A stretch of DNA of 64,000 nucleotides from Prochlorococcus sp. AG-355-N16 (GTDB taxonomy: Bacteria; Cyanobacteriota; Cyanobacteriia; PCC-6307; Cyanobiaceae). This document shows positions 51,293-62,411 of this stretch, piece by piece. The first letter of the stretch is position 1, and the number at the start of each line of letters is the position of its first letter. Under the pieces are notes generated by a model. It saw only the letters and a list, made by a program, of their open reading frames with translations. It was not told the DNA's origin and did not search any database. The DNA lies in assembly GCA_003278545.1 (NCBI GenBank), contig QCEF01000001.1, forward strand, positions 124,001 to 188,000. Direction: 5' to 3'. Both the position numbers and the translations under genes were made by a program.

Positions 51293-51865
51293 ATGAAGTT
51301 TAATAAATTTTTAAAATTAAAAATATTTTTTATTTTAGTTATTTCTCCATTATTTTTTAATGTACCAAAAGCTTATACTGCCGAAGAAATTAAAATTATG
51401 TATAGCATATTTTCTAGAACAATTAAAGTAAATTCTTTAAAAACTTTTGCTAGAGAAGGTGAATCTACAAGACAATTAAAAAGAATTTTGAAAGCAACCG
51501 GGTCTCCAGATAAAGAAATTAGAAAAGTTTTAAACAAAGAATTTGAAGTTCCTATTACCATAGCAAGCAAACTAGTATATTCTGAAATAGGAAATGTTTT
51601 TTTAACAAGACTTTCATCTATTATCCACCCACCCAGAGCAACTGATGAGAGAACAGGCATGCTGGCCCTTAGAGCAAGCGTAATTCAAGGAATTAACATA
51701 GGGAATGGAAAAATAAATCTAGTAAATTTTTTTGAAGGATATCCAACTAAAACTGTGATTTTAGATGTCAGCGCTTTGAGCAAAGTTATGAATAAAGTAG
51801 AATCGATTTCAGAATTATTAACCTTTTTCACCAATTCCCCTCTAGAAAAAATCAAAACAAATTAA
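51293..51865 (+). CDS. DUF1400 domain protein, exported
   Basis: The 190-residue protein has an N-terminal signal-like hydrophobic segment (FFILVISPLFFNVPKAYTA). A DUF1400-like region follows (AEEIKIMYSIFSRTIKVNSL, GESTRQLKRILKATG and GMLALRASVIQG). In many cyanobacteria DUF1400 precedes an alpha/beta-hydrolase domain; here it stands alone. The export prediction points to the periplasm or lumen. The function is unknown. It follows the UbiB-family gene without a gap. Confidence 0.8.
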   Translation: MKFNKFLKLKIFFILVISPLFFNVPKAYTAEEIKIMYSIFSRTIKVNSLKTFAREGESTRQLKRILKATGSPDKEIRKVLNKEFEVPITIASKLVYSEIGNVFLTRLSSIIHPPRATDERTGMLALRASVIQGINIGNGKINLVNFFEGYPTKTVILDVSALSKVMNKVESISELLTFFTNSPLEKIKTN

Positions 51866-51871
51866 ACAACT

Positions 51872-52975
51872 ATGGTGTTATTAAATAAAATTAAAAATAA
51901 ACTGCGTATTAATTACAGAAAAAAAAGATGGCCAGGTCTAATAGAAGCTTATAAACAATATCTTCCAGTTTCAAAGAAAACTCCTATTATTTCCCTAAAT
52001 GAAGGAAATACACCACTAATTCTAAGCGAGTCAATTAGCAATTTAATTGGAAATGGAACAAAAGTTTTTTTAAAATATGATGGCCTTAATCCAACAGGAT
52101 CTTTTAAAGATCGTGGAATGACTATGGCGATAAGCAAAGCAAAAGAAGAAGGCCGTGAAGCAGTAATTTGTGCTAGTACTGGAAATACATCTGCTGCTGC
52201 TGCTGCATATGCTTCTAGAGGGGGATTAAAACCTTATGTTTTAATCCCAGAAGGATTTGTTGCACAAGGAAAGCTTGCTCAAGCATTAATGTATGGAGCT
52301 GAGATAATATCTATTAATGGAAACTTTGATAAGGCTCTTGAAATTGTTAGAGATTTATCCTCAGAACATCCTATAGAACTTGTTAATTCAGTTAATCCAT
52401 ATCGAATACAAGGACAAAAGACGGCAGCTTTTGAAATAGTTGATGACTTAGGTTTTGCTCCTGATTGGCTTTGTATTCCAATGGGTAATGCAGGAAATAT
52501 AACTGCTTATTGGATGGGATTTAAAGAATATTCAAAAATAAAAACGAATATGAAATTACCAATAATAATGGGTTTTCAGTCCGAAGGCTCTGCTCCATTA
52601 GTAAAAAATATAATAGTTAAGGATCCAGAAACAATTGCAACTGCAATAAGAATTGGAAATCCTGTCAATAGAGAAAAAGCAAAAAAAGTAAGGAAGGAGA
52701 GTAAAGGAGACTTTCAATCAGTTACAGATGAAGAAATAATCAATGCTTACAAAATTCTTGCCAAAGAGGGAGTATTTTGTGAACCTGCCAGTGCGGCATC
52801 AGTTGCTGGACTAATTAAAAATAAAAATAGAATTCAGAAAGAATCGACTATTGTTTGTGTTCTGACTGGAAATGGATTGAAAGATCCTGATTGCGCTATA
52901 AAAAACAACGATGCTATTTTTAGGAAAAATATTGAACCTTCGTTAAAAGATATAACTAAAATCTTAGGATATTAA
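51872..52975 (+). CDS. thrC: Threonine synthase
   Basis: ThrC (367 aa) converts O-phosphohomoserine to threonine using PLP. The PLP lysine is in [13 protein letters not shown], and [18 protein letters not shown] is the phosphate-binding block. [15 protein letters not shown] and [12 protein letters not shown] near the end are also typical. It is the last gene before the origin region. Confidence 0.96.
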   Translation: MVLLNKIKNKLRINYRKKRWPGLIEAYKQYLPVSKKTPIISLNEGNTPLILSESISNLIGNGTKVFLKYDGLNPTGSFKDRGMTMAISKAKEEGREAVICASTGNTSAAAAAYASRGGLKPYVLIPEGFVAQGKLAQALMYGAEIISINGNFDKALEIVRDLSSEHPIELVNSVNPYRIQGQKTAAFEIVDDLGFAPDWLCIPMGNAGNITAYWMGFKEYSKIKTNMKLPIIMGFQSEGSAPLVKNIIVKDPETIATAIRIGNPVNREKAKKVRKESKGDFQSVTDEEIINAYKILAKEGVFCEPASAASVAGLIKNKNRIQKESTIVCVLTGNGLKDPDCAIKNNDAIFRKNIEPSLKDITKILGY

Positions 52976-52996
52976 AAACCCAAAAAAAAAAGTGTC

Positions 52997-53005
52997 TGTG
53001 GAAAT
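52997..53005 (-). other. DnaA-box-like site
   Basis: The reverse strand reads ATTTCCACA, one mismatch from TTTTCCACA, the box consensus reported for Synechococcus elongatus. Confidence 0.45.
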
Positions 53006-53053
53006 CAATTAAAAACAACCCTCATTTGTTGAAAAGTACATAACAAGAAATTC

Positions 53054-53107
53054 TATTTGTTGAATAAATTTAAAATTTTCAAAAAAATAAAAAATATTCA
53101 ACAAATA
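53054..53107. repeat. 13-bp perfect inverted repeat in the origin region
   Basis: TATTTGTTGAATA (53054-53066) and TATTCAACAAATA (53095-53107) are exact reverse complements, separated by 28 A/T-rich bases. A third partial copy, ATTTGTTGAA, is at 53024-53033 in direct orientation. Confidence 0.7.
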
Positions 53108-53168
53108 AAAAATTTTTTTCACATATTCTTTTCTTCGTAACCTAAATAGTCAAACTGTTTAATTGAAG

Positions 53169-53186
53169 AATTCCACAGTTTCCACA
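53169..53186 (+). other. Two adjacent DnaA-box-like sites
   Basis: AATTCCACA and GTTTCCACA lie head to tail with no gap (53169-53177 and 53178-53186). They have two and one mismatches to TTTTCCACA. Confidence 0.45.
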
Positions 53187-53311
53187 AGAACTACTACTAT
53201 TAAATTTTTTATTTTATTATTTATTTTATTTTAGAAAAAGAGTAAAAATAAATTTATTGAATTTAATTTACGAAAAAAGTATATTGTATTTGTAAAAAGT
53301 TCCAAATTCTG

Positions 53312-54469
53312 ATGGAAATTATTTGTAATCAAAATGAATTAAATAATGCTATACAACTAGTAAGCAAGGCAGTTGCTTCAAGGCCAACGCATCCAATTCT
53401 TGCAAACATACTTTTAACAGCTGACGAAGGAACTAATAAAATTAGCGTCACAGGATTTGACTTGAATTTAGGAATTCAAACTTCTTTTGATGGAACTGTC
53501 AAAAATAGTGGAGCTATTACTATACCTTCAAAACTTTTATCCGAAATAGTAAACAAACTACCTAATGAAACTCCTGTTTCTCTAGAAGTAGACGAGAATT
53601 CAGATAATATCCTAATAAAAAGTGACAGAGGTTCTTTTAATCTAAAAGGGATCCCCTCTGATGAATATCCTAATTTGCCATTTGTAGAAAGCGGTACTTC
53701 TTTAAATATTGATCCTAGTTCTTTTTTAAAGGCTTTAAAATCTACCATTTTTGCCAGTAGTAATGATGATTCAAAGCAACTACTCACAGGTGTCAATTTT
53801 ACTTTTAAACCAAATTATTTAGAGTCTGCTTCTACAGATGGTCATAGATTGGCTGTTGCCTTAATTGGTAATGAAGAACAAATTGAAAATAAAGAAAACT
53901 TATCTTCAAATGTTGATGGTTTATCTGTAACTATTCCAACTAGATCATTAAGAGAAATTGAAAAACTAGTATCTTTGAGAAATTCAGAAAATTTAATTAA
54001 GCTTTTCTATGATAAAGGACAAGTAGTATTTATATCTTCTAATCAAATAATTACTACAAGAACTTTAGAAGGTACTTATCCTAATTATTCACAATTAATT
54101 CCTGATTCTTTTTCTAAAATTCTAAATTTTAATACAAAAAAATTAATTGATTCATTAGAAAGAATTGCTGTTTTAGCTGATCAGCAAAGTAGTGTTGTAA
54201 AGATTAAATTAGATGATACACATTTAGCTTCAATCAGCGCAGATGCTCAAGATATTGGAAATGCAAATGAATCAATACCTGTGTCTTATTCTGGAGAAAA
54301 TTTTGATATTGCATTTAACGTAAGATATTTGTTAGAAGGTTTAAAAGTTATTGCTTCTGAAAATGTACTTTTAAAGTGTAATATTGCAACTACTCCAGCT
54401 GTTTTTGTGCCAGAAGATAATCTTAATTCTTTTACTTATTTAGTTATGCCTGTTCAGGTTCGTTCTTAA
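53312..54469 (+). CDS. dnaN: DNA polymerase III beta subunit (sliding clamp)
   Basis: The beta clamp (385 aa) tethers DNA polymerase III to DNA. It has three repeated clamp domains and the typical N-terminus MEIICNQNELNNAIQLVSKA. Other blocks are LLTGVNF, ASTDGHRLA, and the C-terminal LVMPVQVRS, which forms part of the partner-binding pocket. It lies right after the origin region and is followed one base later by the PRC-barrel gene. Confidence 0.97.
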   Translation: MEIICNQNELNNAIQLVSKAVASRPTHPILANILLTADEGTNKISVTGFDLNLGIQTSFDGTVKNSGAITIPSKLLSEIVNKLPNETPVSLEVDENSDNILIKSDRGSFNLKGIPSDEYPNLPFVESGTSLNIDPSSFLKALKSTIFASSNDDSKQLLTGVNFTFKPNYLESASTDGHRLAVALIGNEEQIENKENLSSNVDGLSVTIPTRSLREIEKLVSLRNSENLIKLFYDKGQVVFISSNQIITTRTLEGTYPNYSQLIPDSFSKILNFNTKKLIDSLERIAVLADQQSSVVKIKLDDTHLASISADAQDIGNANESIPVSYSGENFDIAFNVRYLLEGLKVIASENVLLKCNIATTPAVFVPEDNLNSFTYLVMPVQVRS

Positions 54470-54470
54470 T

Positions 54471-55178
54471 TTGAAATTACCTAAAGAAATTTTATTAAGT
54501 GAATTATTAAATTATACTGTTAAGGCTAATATGGTCCTTAATTATGGAAATGGTGAAAATGTTTGGATGCACCCTCCAGTTCACCGGATTCTAGGATGGT
54601 ACTCTCGTCCTTCAAATTTTGATTTAAAAAGAAATGTTTGGCGATTAAATCAAATTACACAAATAATAGATAATGAAATTTATGTCAAAGGCGATCCAGC
54701 TATTTCGGATTTAGCAACTTTAAATCGGTTCCCAACTTTAATAGAAGCTAATCTTATAAATATAAATGGATCAAAAATAGGAGTCATTGCAGATTTTTTA
54801 TTTGAAATGAAAACGGGAAAAATTAAATATTACTTAGTTTCTAGATCTAATCCTAAGATTCCAGGTTCTAGTAGATGGAAATTAACTATTGATAATATCA
54901 ATGACCAACAACCGGGATTGGTATTCTGTGAAAGTAATTCTTTAGATGATTTATCTTTAATAAAATCAAGTATTAAAAATGAATTTATGCAAAAAGGGAA
55001 AAAATTTTTTGATAGATTTGATGATATGAAAAATATTGCTTCTAATAGATTAGAGGAATGGCTTGAAGAAGATGAAGATATTAGCCAAAACTTAGATTTT
55101 AAACAAAAAAGTTTTTATAATAATGACAGAACATCTATCCCGTCTAGTGAAAAAAAAGAAGATGACCCTTGGATATAA
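54471..55178 (+). CDS. PRC-barrel domain protein
   Basis: The 235-residue soluble protein looks like two PRC-barrel-like units: the first around LLNYTVKANMVLNYG, the second around IEANLININGSKIGVIADFLFEMKTGKIKYYLVS. The C-terminal tail is acidic and hydrophilic. It starts with TTG, one base after the dnaN stop, so it is probably translated from the same mRNA. Its role is unknown. It is a conserved neighbour of dnaN and purL in this group, from memory. Confidence 0.78.
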   Translation: MKLPKEILLSELLNYTVKANMVLNYGNGENVWMHPPVHRILGWYSRPSNFDLKRNVWRLNQITQIIDNEIYVKGDPAISDLATLNRFPTLIEANLININGSKIGVIADFLFEMKTGKIKYYLVSRSNPKIPGSSRWKLTIDNINDQQPGLVFCESNSLDDLSLIKSSIKNEFMQKGKKFFDRFDDMKNIASNRLEEWLEEDEDISQNLDFKQKSFYNNDRTSIPSSEKKEDDPWI

Positions 55179-55181
55179 ATA

Positions 55182-57521
55182 ATGATAAATCAAGAAAATA
55201 ATGATCTATATGATCTTAATGAAGCACTACAAGTTGAAAATTTAACCCTTAAAGATTACGAAGAAATTTGCAAAAGATTAAAGAGAAAACCTAACAGAAC
55301 GGAATTAGGCATGTTTGGCGTTATGTGGTCTGAACATTGTTGTTATAGAAATTCAAAACCTTTACTATCTAAGTTTCCCACTAAAGGTAAAAATGTTTTA
55401 GTTGGACCTGGAGAAAATGCTGGCGTTATTGATGTTGGAAATAATCAAAAACTTGTTTTTAAAATAGAAAGTCATAATCATCCTTCTGCTATTGAACCTT
55501 TTCAAGGCGCAGCAACAGGTGTAGGAGGAATCTTAAGAGATATATTCACAATGGGTGCTAGGCCAATCGCAGTCTTGAATTCATTGAGATTCGGCAACCT
55601 TGATAAATCATCAAATGTTGAATTACTACGAGGAGTTGTATCCGGTATTTCACATTATGGGAATTGCGTAGGTGTGCCGACTGTTGGAGGTGAAATTGAC
55701 TTCGATGATAGTTACTCTGGGAATCCTCTAGTGAATGTTATGGCTTTAGGACTTTTAGAGACTGAGGAAATCGTTTGTTCTGGAGCTAAAAATGTAGGAT
55801 CACCAGTGTTATATGTTGGTAATACAACTGGCAGAGATGGTGTTGGTGGTGCTAGTTTTGCTAGTTCAGAATTAACTACAACTTCATTGGATGATAGACC
55901 TGCTGTTCAGGTAGGTGATCCATTTGTTGAGAAAAGTCTTATCGAAGCTTGTTTGGATGCTTTCAAGACAGGAGATGTAATTGCAGCTCAAGATATGGGT
56001 GCTGCAGGTTTAACATGCAGTAGCGCAGAGATGGCCGCAAATGGAAATTTAGGGATATCTATTGATTTAGATTTAGTCCCTTCTAGAGAAGATGATATGT
56101 CCTCATATCAGTATTTATTATCTGAATCGCAAGAAAGAATGTTGTTTGTCGTTAAAGAAGAAAAAATTAATGATCTTATTGAAAAATTCAATAAATGGGG
56201 ATTATATGCCAGTGTTATTGGGGAAGTGATAAGAACTAATGAGGTAATTATTTCTCATAAAGGTAAAATTGTGGCCCAAATACCTACTTCTGCTTTGTCT
56301 GATGATACTCCTGTCAATTTTCATAATGTGATTAATAATCCTCCCGACGATCTTTTAAATAAATGGGAATGGAAAGAAAATGATTTACCAGAAATTTATG
56401 AGCAAAAAATATTTTCATTGAAGGAAAATAAGAATTTTTCTTTTTCAGAAATCATTTTAAAACTACTCTCTAATCCATCTATAGCTTCTAAACGATGGAT
56501 TTATAAACAATATGACTCTCAAGTTCAAGCAAATACAGTTTTTAAACCTGGAAAATCAGATGCAGCCGTAGTAAGACTAAGGGAACAAAATAAAAATAAT
56601 AAAAGCAAAGTATTTTCAGGTGTCGCTGCTTCAGTTGATTGCAATAGTAGATGGGTTGCGCTTGATCCTTTTAGAGGATCTATCGCTGCCGTTGCAGAGT
56701 CCGCTAGAAATGTTAGTTGTGTTGGTGCTGAACCAGTAGCAATTACGAATAATTTAAATTTTTCTTCTCCTGAGAATGAAATAGGATATTGGCAACTCTC
56801 ATCTTCATGTAATGGAATTGCTGAAGCCTGTAAAGCTTTAGAAACTCCTGTGACAGGAGGTAACGTTTCTTTATATAATGAGTCTAAAAATAAAGATGAT
56901 CTAATTACTCCTATCAATCCTACTCCTGTTATTGGAATGGTTGGAAAGATAGATAATGTCGAAAAAGCTATAAGTAGTGAATGGAAAAATATTGAAGATC
57001 AAATTTGGTTAATTGGTTCTTCCAACTCAGAAATAAAAATTGCAGCTAGTTCTTATCTGGAATATTTTCATGGAGAAATTACAGGTCGGCCTCCAAAAAT
57101 AGATTTGTTGGATGAGAAGTTTTGCCAGAGTTTTTTAAGAAATGCGATTTTAAACAGTCTTGTAGTTTCTTCTCACGATATAAGCGACGGAGGTTTAGCT
57201 ATAGCTTTAGCAGAATCTTGTATTTTGTCCTCAAGGGGTGCAATTATAGATTTAGAGGAAGATTTCAATAGAGTTGATAATTTATTGTTTGCCGAAGGGG
57301 GGTCAAGAATTATTTTTTCAATTAGTAAAAAGAAACAAAATGAATGGTTTAATTACCTAAAACAAAATCAAATAAACTTTCCATCAAGTGTTTATGTAAA
57401 AAAAATAGGATACGTATTTAGTGACACGTTGAAGATAAAAATCAACGAAAAAAATATTTGCAATATTAGGGTTGAGGAATTAACCGAAAAATTTAATAAT
57501 AGTATTTCAGATTACTTTTAA
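55182..57521 (+). CDS. purL: Phosphoribosylformylglycinamidine synthase II
   Basis: PurL (779 aa, the small type that needs PurS and PurQ) makes FGAM in purine synthesis. ATP and substrate blocks are [37 protein letters not shown] and [18 protein letters not shown] second half with [11 protein letters not shown] and [15 protein letters not shown] reflects the duplicated domain structure. It is 3 bases after the PRC-barrel gene and followed by purF. Confidence 0.97.
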   Translation: MINQENNDLYDLNEALQVENLTLKDYEEICKRLKRKPNRTELGMFGVMWSEHCCYRNSKPLLSKFPTKGKNVLVGPGENAGVIDVGNNQKLVFKIESHNHPSAIEPFQGAATGVGGILRDIFTMGARPIAVLNSLRFGNLDKSSNVELLRGVVSGISHYGNCVGVPTVGGEIDFDDSYSGNPLVNVMALGLLETEEIVCSGAKNVGSPVLYVGNTTGRDGVGGASFASSELTTTSLDDRPAVQVGDPFVEKSLIEACLDAFKTGDVIAAQDMGAAGLTCSSAEMAANGNLGISIDLDLVPSREDDMSSYQYLLSESQERMLFVVKEEKINDLIEKFNKWGLYASVIGEVIRTNEVIISHKGKIVAQIPTSALSDDTPVNFHNVINNPPDDLLNKWEWKENDLPEIYEQKIFSLKENKNFSFSEIILKLLSNPSIASKRWIYKQYDSQVQANTVFKPGKSDAAVVRLREQNKNNKSKVFSGVAASVDCNSRWVALDPFRGSIAAVAESARNVSCVGAEPVAITNNLNFSSPENEIGYWQLSSSCNGIAEACKALETPVTGGNVSLYNESKNKDDLITPINPTPVIGMVGKIDNVEKAISSEWKNIEDQIWLIGSSNSEIKIAASSYLEYFHGEITGRPPKIDLLDEKFCQSFLRNAILNSLVVSSHDISDGGLAIALAESCILSSRGAIIDLEEDFNRVDNLLFAEGGSRIIFSISKKKQNEWFNYLKQNQINFPSSVYVKKIGYVFSDTLKIKINEKNICNIRVEELTEKFNNSISDYF

Positions 57522-57568
57522 ATATGAAAAATATTTCTCAACTATTAATCATTTTAAGATATTAAGTT

Positions 57569-59029
57569 ATGTGCGGAATAGTTGGAATCGTTTCTTCAAA
57601 TGATGTAAATCAACAAATTTATGATAGTCTTTTGCTTTTGCAGCATAGAGGTCAAGACTCAACAGGTATAGCAACAATGGAAAATACTATTTTTCATATA
57701 CATAAGGTTAAAGGTCAGGTTAATACTGCTTATAGAACTAGGGATATGAGGAATTTAATTGGCAAAATTGGATTGGGTCATGTTAGGTATGCAACAAAGG
57801 GATCAGCAGAAAGTGTAGAAGAAGCACAGCCTTTTTATGTTAATGCTCCTTATGGAATTGTTTTGATACATAATGGAAATTTGACTAATACCAGAGATTT
57901 AGAAAAACAGTTATTTAATGTCGACAAGCGCCATACAAATTCTTCAAGTGATACTGAAATGTTGTTAAATGTATTTGCTACAGAATTACAAGAACAAATT
58001 CATAATCAAGAATTAGAACCTGATATTATTTTTAATGCGGTCAAATCTTTACATAAAAGAATTCAGGGGTCATATGCTTCAATTGCTTTAATTTCAGGAC
58101 ATGGTTTATTAGCATTTAGAGATCCTTTTGGTATTAGACCTTTAGTCATAGGGAAAAGACTTTCATTAACCACAAAAAAAGAAGAATGGATGGTTGCAAG
58201 CGAATCTCTAGTACTTGAGAATAATGATTATGAAGTAGTGAGAGATGTAGATCCAGGAGAAGCTGTTTTTATAAATCTTGATGGGGAGTTTTTCTCTAAG
58301 CAATGTTCTGAAAATCCAATGTTATTTCCCTGTGCTTTTGAATATGTTTACTTAGCTAGGCCAGATTCAATTATGAATGGAATTTCAGTCTATAAAGCTC
58401 GTTTAAAGATGGGAGATTATTTAGCAGAAACAATAAAAGAAAAAATCAATTCTGGAGATATTGATGTGGTTATGCCTATTCCTGATTCTTCTCGACCCGC
58501 GGCAATGCAAGTTGCAAGACAGTTAGGGATAGAATATAGAGAAGGTTTTTTTAAAAATAGATATGTTGGCAGAACATTCATAATGCCTGGTCAGCAGAAA
58601 CGTAAGAAATCTGTAAGGCAAAAATTAAATGCCATGAGTGCAGAGTTTAAAAATAAAAATGTATTAATTGTTGATGACTCGATAGTGAGAGGTACTACTT
58701 CAAAAGAAATTGTGCAGATGGCTAAAGATGCAGGAGCAAATAAAGTTTTTTTTACATCAGCAGCTCCTCCTGTTCGTTATCCTCACGTTTATGGAATTAA
58801 TATGCCTAATAGAGATGAATTAATAGCTCATAATAGAACAATAAGTGAAATCGCCGATAAACTTGAAATTGATAACCTTGTTTATCAAAGTGTTGAAAGT
58901 TTGCGTAAATCTATAATTGGTGATTCTCCTATTAAAGGTTTAGAGATGAGTTGTTTTACTGGTGATTATGTAACTGGAACAGTAAATCAAGAATACTTAA
59001 ATTGGGTTGAAAATGAATATAAATCTTAG
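57569..59029 (+). CDS. purF: Amidophosphoribosyltransferase
   Basis: PurF (486 aa) catalyses the first committed step of purine synthesis. The N-terminal nucleophile is Cys2 in MCGIVGIV, so Met removal exposes it and there is no propeptide. The PRPP motif is [17 protein letters not shown]. Internal Cys residues and the overall length resemble the B. subtilis type, which carries a 4Fe-4S cluster. The last four bases overlap the convergent topoisomerase gene. Confidence 0.97.
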   Translation: MCGIVGIVSSNDVNQQIYDSLLLLQHRGQDSTGIATMENTIFHIHKVKGQVNTAYRTRDMRNLIGKIGLGHVRYATKGSAESVEEAQPFYVNAPYGIVLIHNGNLTNTRDLEKQLFNVDKRHTNSSSDTEMLLNVFATELQEQIHNQELEPDIIFNAVKSLHKRIQGSYASIALISGHGLLAFRDPFGIRPLVIGKRLSLTTKKEEWMVASESLVLENNDYEVVRDVDPGEAVFINLDGEFFSKQCSENPMLFPCAFEYVYLARPDSIMNGISVYKARLKMGDYLAETIKEKINSGDIDVVMPIPDSSRPAAMQVARQLGIEYREGFFKNRYVGRTFIMPGQQKRKKSVRQKLNAMSAEFKNKNVLIVDDSIVRGTTSKEIVQMAKDAGANKVFFTSAAPPVRYPHVYGINMPNRDELIAHNRTISEIADKLEIDNLVYQSVESLRKSIIGDSPIKGLEMSCFTGDYVTGTVNQEYLNWVENEYKS

Positions 59030-61467
59030 TCAAGAAAGTTTTCAAGTCGGAAACAATTTTTAATGTATTCATCATCATCTAATTTTAAAAAATCAATTAA
59101 AAAGTTTGATTTATTGGATTTGAAATTTAATTTTTTTAGGTCTAATCTTGCAGATTTATTTTTATTAGTTTCAATATCAAGGTGATGGTTACTTGCCATT
59201 ATTTTGAGGAAGGAATCGTTTTTAAGTTGGGTTTTTTCATTCAAATATCCCAAACTGTATTCATTTGAGCAGTAAATTTCATTACTATTTATGCAAAAGA
59301 TTTTTCCTTGTTTAGATATTAAAAAAATATTTTCTCCATCATTAAATGTACAACAAGAAACGATTTTTTCAGATGGTAAAAGTTTTGCGATTATTAATCC
59401 TTGGGATTGTTTAGAAGTTGGCGTTAAAAATTTATTTGATAAATTAAATTTAAAAATTCTTCCTATCGAGGTTAATATTATAAAATCTTTGCTTTCATTA
59501 GAAATAAAAGAATCAATTGTTTTTAAATTATTTTTTAATTTTGTAATAGTGAAAGATCTATTGCTTTTAATCATATCTTCATCAAATAAAACTTTTTTAA
59601 ATCTTCCATCTGAATTTAATATGCATAAATAATTTCTAGCTTCTTTTTTAATTGAATGAAAATTTAATATTTCACTAGGATGAATATTTCCAAGAATTTT
59701 ATTATCTAATTTATACTCTTTATTTATACTTGATTCCCAATCAATGTTAAATACTTTTCCCGTATTTGTGATTCCAATTAATTTTATATTTTTTTCGATA
59801 TTACATATAAATATTTGAATATTTTTATTATCTATAATTTTATTTACAACCTCAAATGATTTCTTATAGTTACCTAAAATCATCCTTTTTAAATAAAGTC
59901 TATTGTCTATGTATAGTTTTGTTTTTTTATTTATAAAGTCTTCTAATATCTGATTATTAAGCGTTTCTAATTCTTCATTTTGATTTACGTTTTTAATTAT
60001 TTTTGTTTTACGTATAACATTGTATTTTTTCTTTAATATTAATAATTCTTCTATAAGTAATTCGAGTAATAATTCTCTTTCGTTTAACAATTTTTGAAAA
60101 TAATTCTTTTTTTCTTCTAGATTTTTTATATCGCTATCAATTTGATTTTTTTCTAGATTTGTTAATTTTTTTAGTGGCATATCCAAAACTGAATTTGCCT
60201 GTTTTTCACTTAAGAAAAAATTTTCTACTAAATTTGATCTAGCTTGCATAGAATTTTCTGATTCTTCAATAATGGCGATAACTTTTTTTATGTTTTTTGT
60301 AGCTTTAGATAAACCCTCTGATATCTCTAGTTTATCAAGAGTGTTTTTTAGAAAATAAAAAGTTCTTTTTCTAATTGTTTCTTCTCTAAATTCAAGAAAA
60401 TAGTTGAGATATTTTTTTAGATTTAGTTGTATAGGTTTGCCTTTAATTAAAGCTAAGAATATTGCGCCAAAGTTTGTTTGAAGAGTTGTTTTTTTATATA
60501 AATTAGAAATAACAAGTTCAGAATTACAATCTTTTTTTAGTTCTATTACAATTCTCATCCCATCTCTGTCGCTCTCATCCCTAATATCAGAAATCCCAAT
60601 AATCTTGCCTGAATTAACAAGTTCTGCGAGTTTTTCAATCCAACCTGCTTTATTAATTTGGTAAGGAAGTTCAGTAATGATTATTGCATTCTTTTTGTGT
60701 TTCCCTTTGCCTAAATTTACCTCTTCTGTATTTACAACTCCTCTTATCGTTATAGATCCTTTTCCAGTTTGATAAAGTTCTTCTATTGCACGACTATAAA
60801 TTAATTCTCCGCCTGTAGGAAAATCAGGTCCTTTGATAATGTTAGAAAGTTTTCTATCACTTATATCTTTATTTTTTACTAAAGCAACTAAACCATCTAC
60901 AATTTCGCCTAGATTGTGAGGAGGAATATTTGTTGCCATGCCAACAGCAATACCTGATGAGCCGTTCAATAATAAAAATGGTAGTTGGGCTGGAAGAACA
61001 TCTGGTTCTTTTTGAGAACCGTCAAAGTTATTTGAAAAACTTACTGTTTCTGATCCAATTTCCTCAAGAAATCCTTTATGAGCTATTGGAGCTAATCTGG
61101 TTTCTGTATATCTCATTGCTGCCGGGGGATCATTGTCCACAGATCCAAAATTTCCATGGCCGTCAAGAGTAGGATATTTAGTTGAGAAATTTTGTACTAG
61201 CTTTACTAATGCATCATATACTGCTTGATCTCCGTGAGGATGGTACTTTCCAAGGACATCTCCAACAACTCTTGCACACTTCCTAAATGGTTTGTCAGGT
61301 GTTAAACCTAATTCGTACATCGCAAATATGATTCTTCGTTGTACTGGCTTAAGACCGTCTCTTGCATCAGGTAAAGCACGTCCAACTATTACGCTCATTG
61401 CATACTCCAAATAAGAACGTTGCATTTCTTCCTGAAGTGAGATAGAAGTGAATTTTTTCTTATCCAT
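59026..61467 (-). CDS. Type IIA topoisomerase subunit A (ParC/GyrA-like)
   Basis: The 813-residue subunit A cuts and rejoins DNA. The N-terminal motif [21 protein letters not shown], then [13 protein letters not shown] and the catalytic Tyr region [10 protein letters not shown], are normal. The C-terminal beta-pinwheel is divergent. I see no GyrA box (QRRGGKG), only a degenerate [11 protein letters not shown], which suggests a topoisomerase IV-like role rather than gyrase supercoiling. A separate canonical gyrA would be expected elsewhere in the genome. The assignment of ParC versus GyrA is therefore left open. Confidence 0.88.
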   Translation of the reverse strand: MDKKKFTSISLQEEMQRSYLEYAMSVIVGRALPDARDGLKPVQRRIIFAMYELGLTPDKPFRKCARVVGDVLGKYHPHGDQAVYDALVKLVQNFSTKYPTLDGHGNFGSVDNDPPAAMRYTETRLAPIAHKGFLEEIGSETVSFSNNFDGSQKEPDVLPAQLPFLLLNGSSGIAVGMATNIPPHNLGEIVDGLVALVKNKDISDRKLSNIIKGPDFPTGGELIYSRAIEELYQTGKGSITIRGVVNTEEVNLGKGKHKKNAIIITELPYQINKAGWIEKLAELVNSGKIIGISDIRDESDRDGMRIVIELKKDCNSELVISNLYKKTTLQTNFGAIFLALIKGKPIQLNLKKYLNYFLEFREETIRKRTFYFLKNTLDKLEISEGLSKATKNIKKVIAIIEESENSMQARSNLVENFFLSEKQANSVLDMPLKKLTNLEKNQIDSDIKNLEEKKNYFQKLLNERELLLELLIEELLILKKKYNVIRKTKIIKNVNQNEELETLNNQILEDFINKKTKLYIDNRLYLKRMILGNYKKSFEVVNKIIDNKNIQIFICNIEKNIKLIGITNTGKVFNIDWESSINKEYKLDNKILGNIHPSEILNFHSIKKEARNYLCILNSDGRFKKVLFDEDMIKSNRSFTITKLKNNLKTIDSFISNESKDFIILTSIGRIFKFNLSNKFLTPTSKQSQGLIIAKLLPSEKIVSCCTFNDGENIFLISKQGKIFCINSNEIYCSNEYSLGYLNEKTQLKNDSFLKIMASNHHLDIETNKNKSARLDLKKLNFKSNKSNFLIDFLKLDDDEYIKNCFRLENFLD

Positions 61468-61544
61468 TAGAACGCAAAATTGAATAATTATTAATTAACT
61501 AAATTAAGACTAATAGGTAAAAAAATATTTACCAGTATTGAACA

Positions 61545-62408
61545 TTAAGATGATTCACTTATTTTTGATTTTGCCAGTATTACATCTTTTTTTAGTTGTT
61601 CATTTTGTAAAAGAATTTCTGTAGAGGCTTGTAATTTTTCTCCCCATAACTGTTCTTTTCTATAATCATAATTAACATATTTGGGATCTTTAGCTAGAGC
61701 TTTTTTTGCTAGCTCAATTGCTAATTTATTATCATTGATATTTATACATGAGGCTAGGCCTAGTAATGGTTCAGCATTTTCCTCAATTGAGATTGCATGT
61801 TCAAAAAGTTTGATTGATAGATTTACATTGTTCCTCTCGAAATAAGCTAAACCTTGATTGTTGATTGCTTGCCAGAAATCAGGTTTAATTTTTATAGATT
61901 TATCAAATAATTTGATAGCTCCTAAATAATTTTTTTCCATTAATAAAATATTTCCTAACTGAAAAATAGCTTTGTGGTTATTAGGCTCAATCTTTATTCC
62001 TTTTTCTAAAGCACTCTTTGCTTTTGTTTGTTGGGCAATTTTTAAGTAAACATTACTTTTAGCAAAATATATTTCGCTAATATTTGAATTGATCTGTTCT
62101 GCTTTATTTAGAGAATTTAATGCGTTTTTGTATTTTTTGTTAGCTATTTGCGCTTCAGCCAAAATCAACCATAGTTTTTCATCTTTTGCATTTATTTTTA
62201 CAGCTAATTTAGCTAAGTTAAGACTGTCTTCATTTTGACCAAAATAAAGTAGTTGATATGCATTTTTGCCAATATATAAACTTTGCTTTTGTAAATTTTT
62301 TATTGTTGGGAAATAATAATAAGGAACTATTGCTTGAGCAACTTCTATTTGAAAAAAGTAAAAACAGATAGAGAAGATCCAGATTGTTTTTTTTAAAAAA
62401 TTTTTCAT
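61545..62408 (-). CDS. TPR repeat protein, exported
   Basis: The 287-residue protein has a signal-like N-terminus (KKTIWIFSICFYFFQIEVAQA). Four or more tetratricopeptide repeats follow, for example LWLILAEAQIANKKYKNALN, then KAIFQLGNILLMEKNYLGAI and AINNQGLAYFERNNVNLSI. It probably mediates protein contacts outside the cytoplasm. No specific function can be assigned. It follows queG by three bases on the same strand. Confidence 0.85.
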   Translation of the reverse strand: MKNFLKKTIWIFSICFYFFQIEVAQAIVPYYYFPTIKNLQKQSLYIGKNAYQLLYFGQNEDSLNLAKLAVKINAKDEKLWLILAEAQIANKKYKNALNSLNKAEQINSNISEIYFAKSNVYLKIAQQTKAKSALEKGIKIEPNNHKAIFQLGNILLMEKNYLGAIKLFDKSIKIKPDFWQAINNQGLAYFERNNVNLSIKLFEHAISIEENAEPLLGLASCININDNKLAIELAKKALAKDPKYVNYDYRKEQLWGEKLQASTEILLQNEQLKKDVILAKSKISESS

Positions 62409-62411
62409 ATT

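Larger units (their letters stand above)
52976..53311. other. Probable chromosome replication origin region (oriC)
   Basis: This 336-base AT-rich stretch has no gene. It contains three sequences close to the cyanobacterial DnaA box TTTTCCACA: ATTTCCACA (reverse of 52997-53005), AATTCCACA (53169-53177) and GTTTCCACA (53178-53186). It also has three copies of ATTTGTTGAA, two as a perfect inverted repeat. A long A/T-only tract (about 53200-53235) could be the unwinding element. The position just before dnaN matches the origin arrangement reported for cyanobacteria, where dnaA is elsewhere. No functional data are available. Confidence 0.6.
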
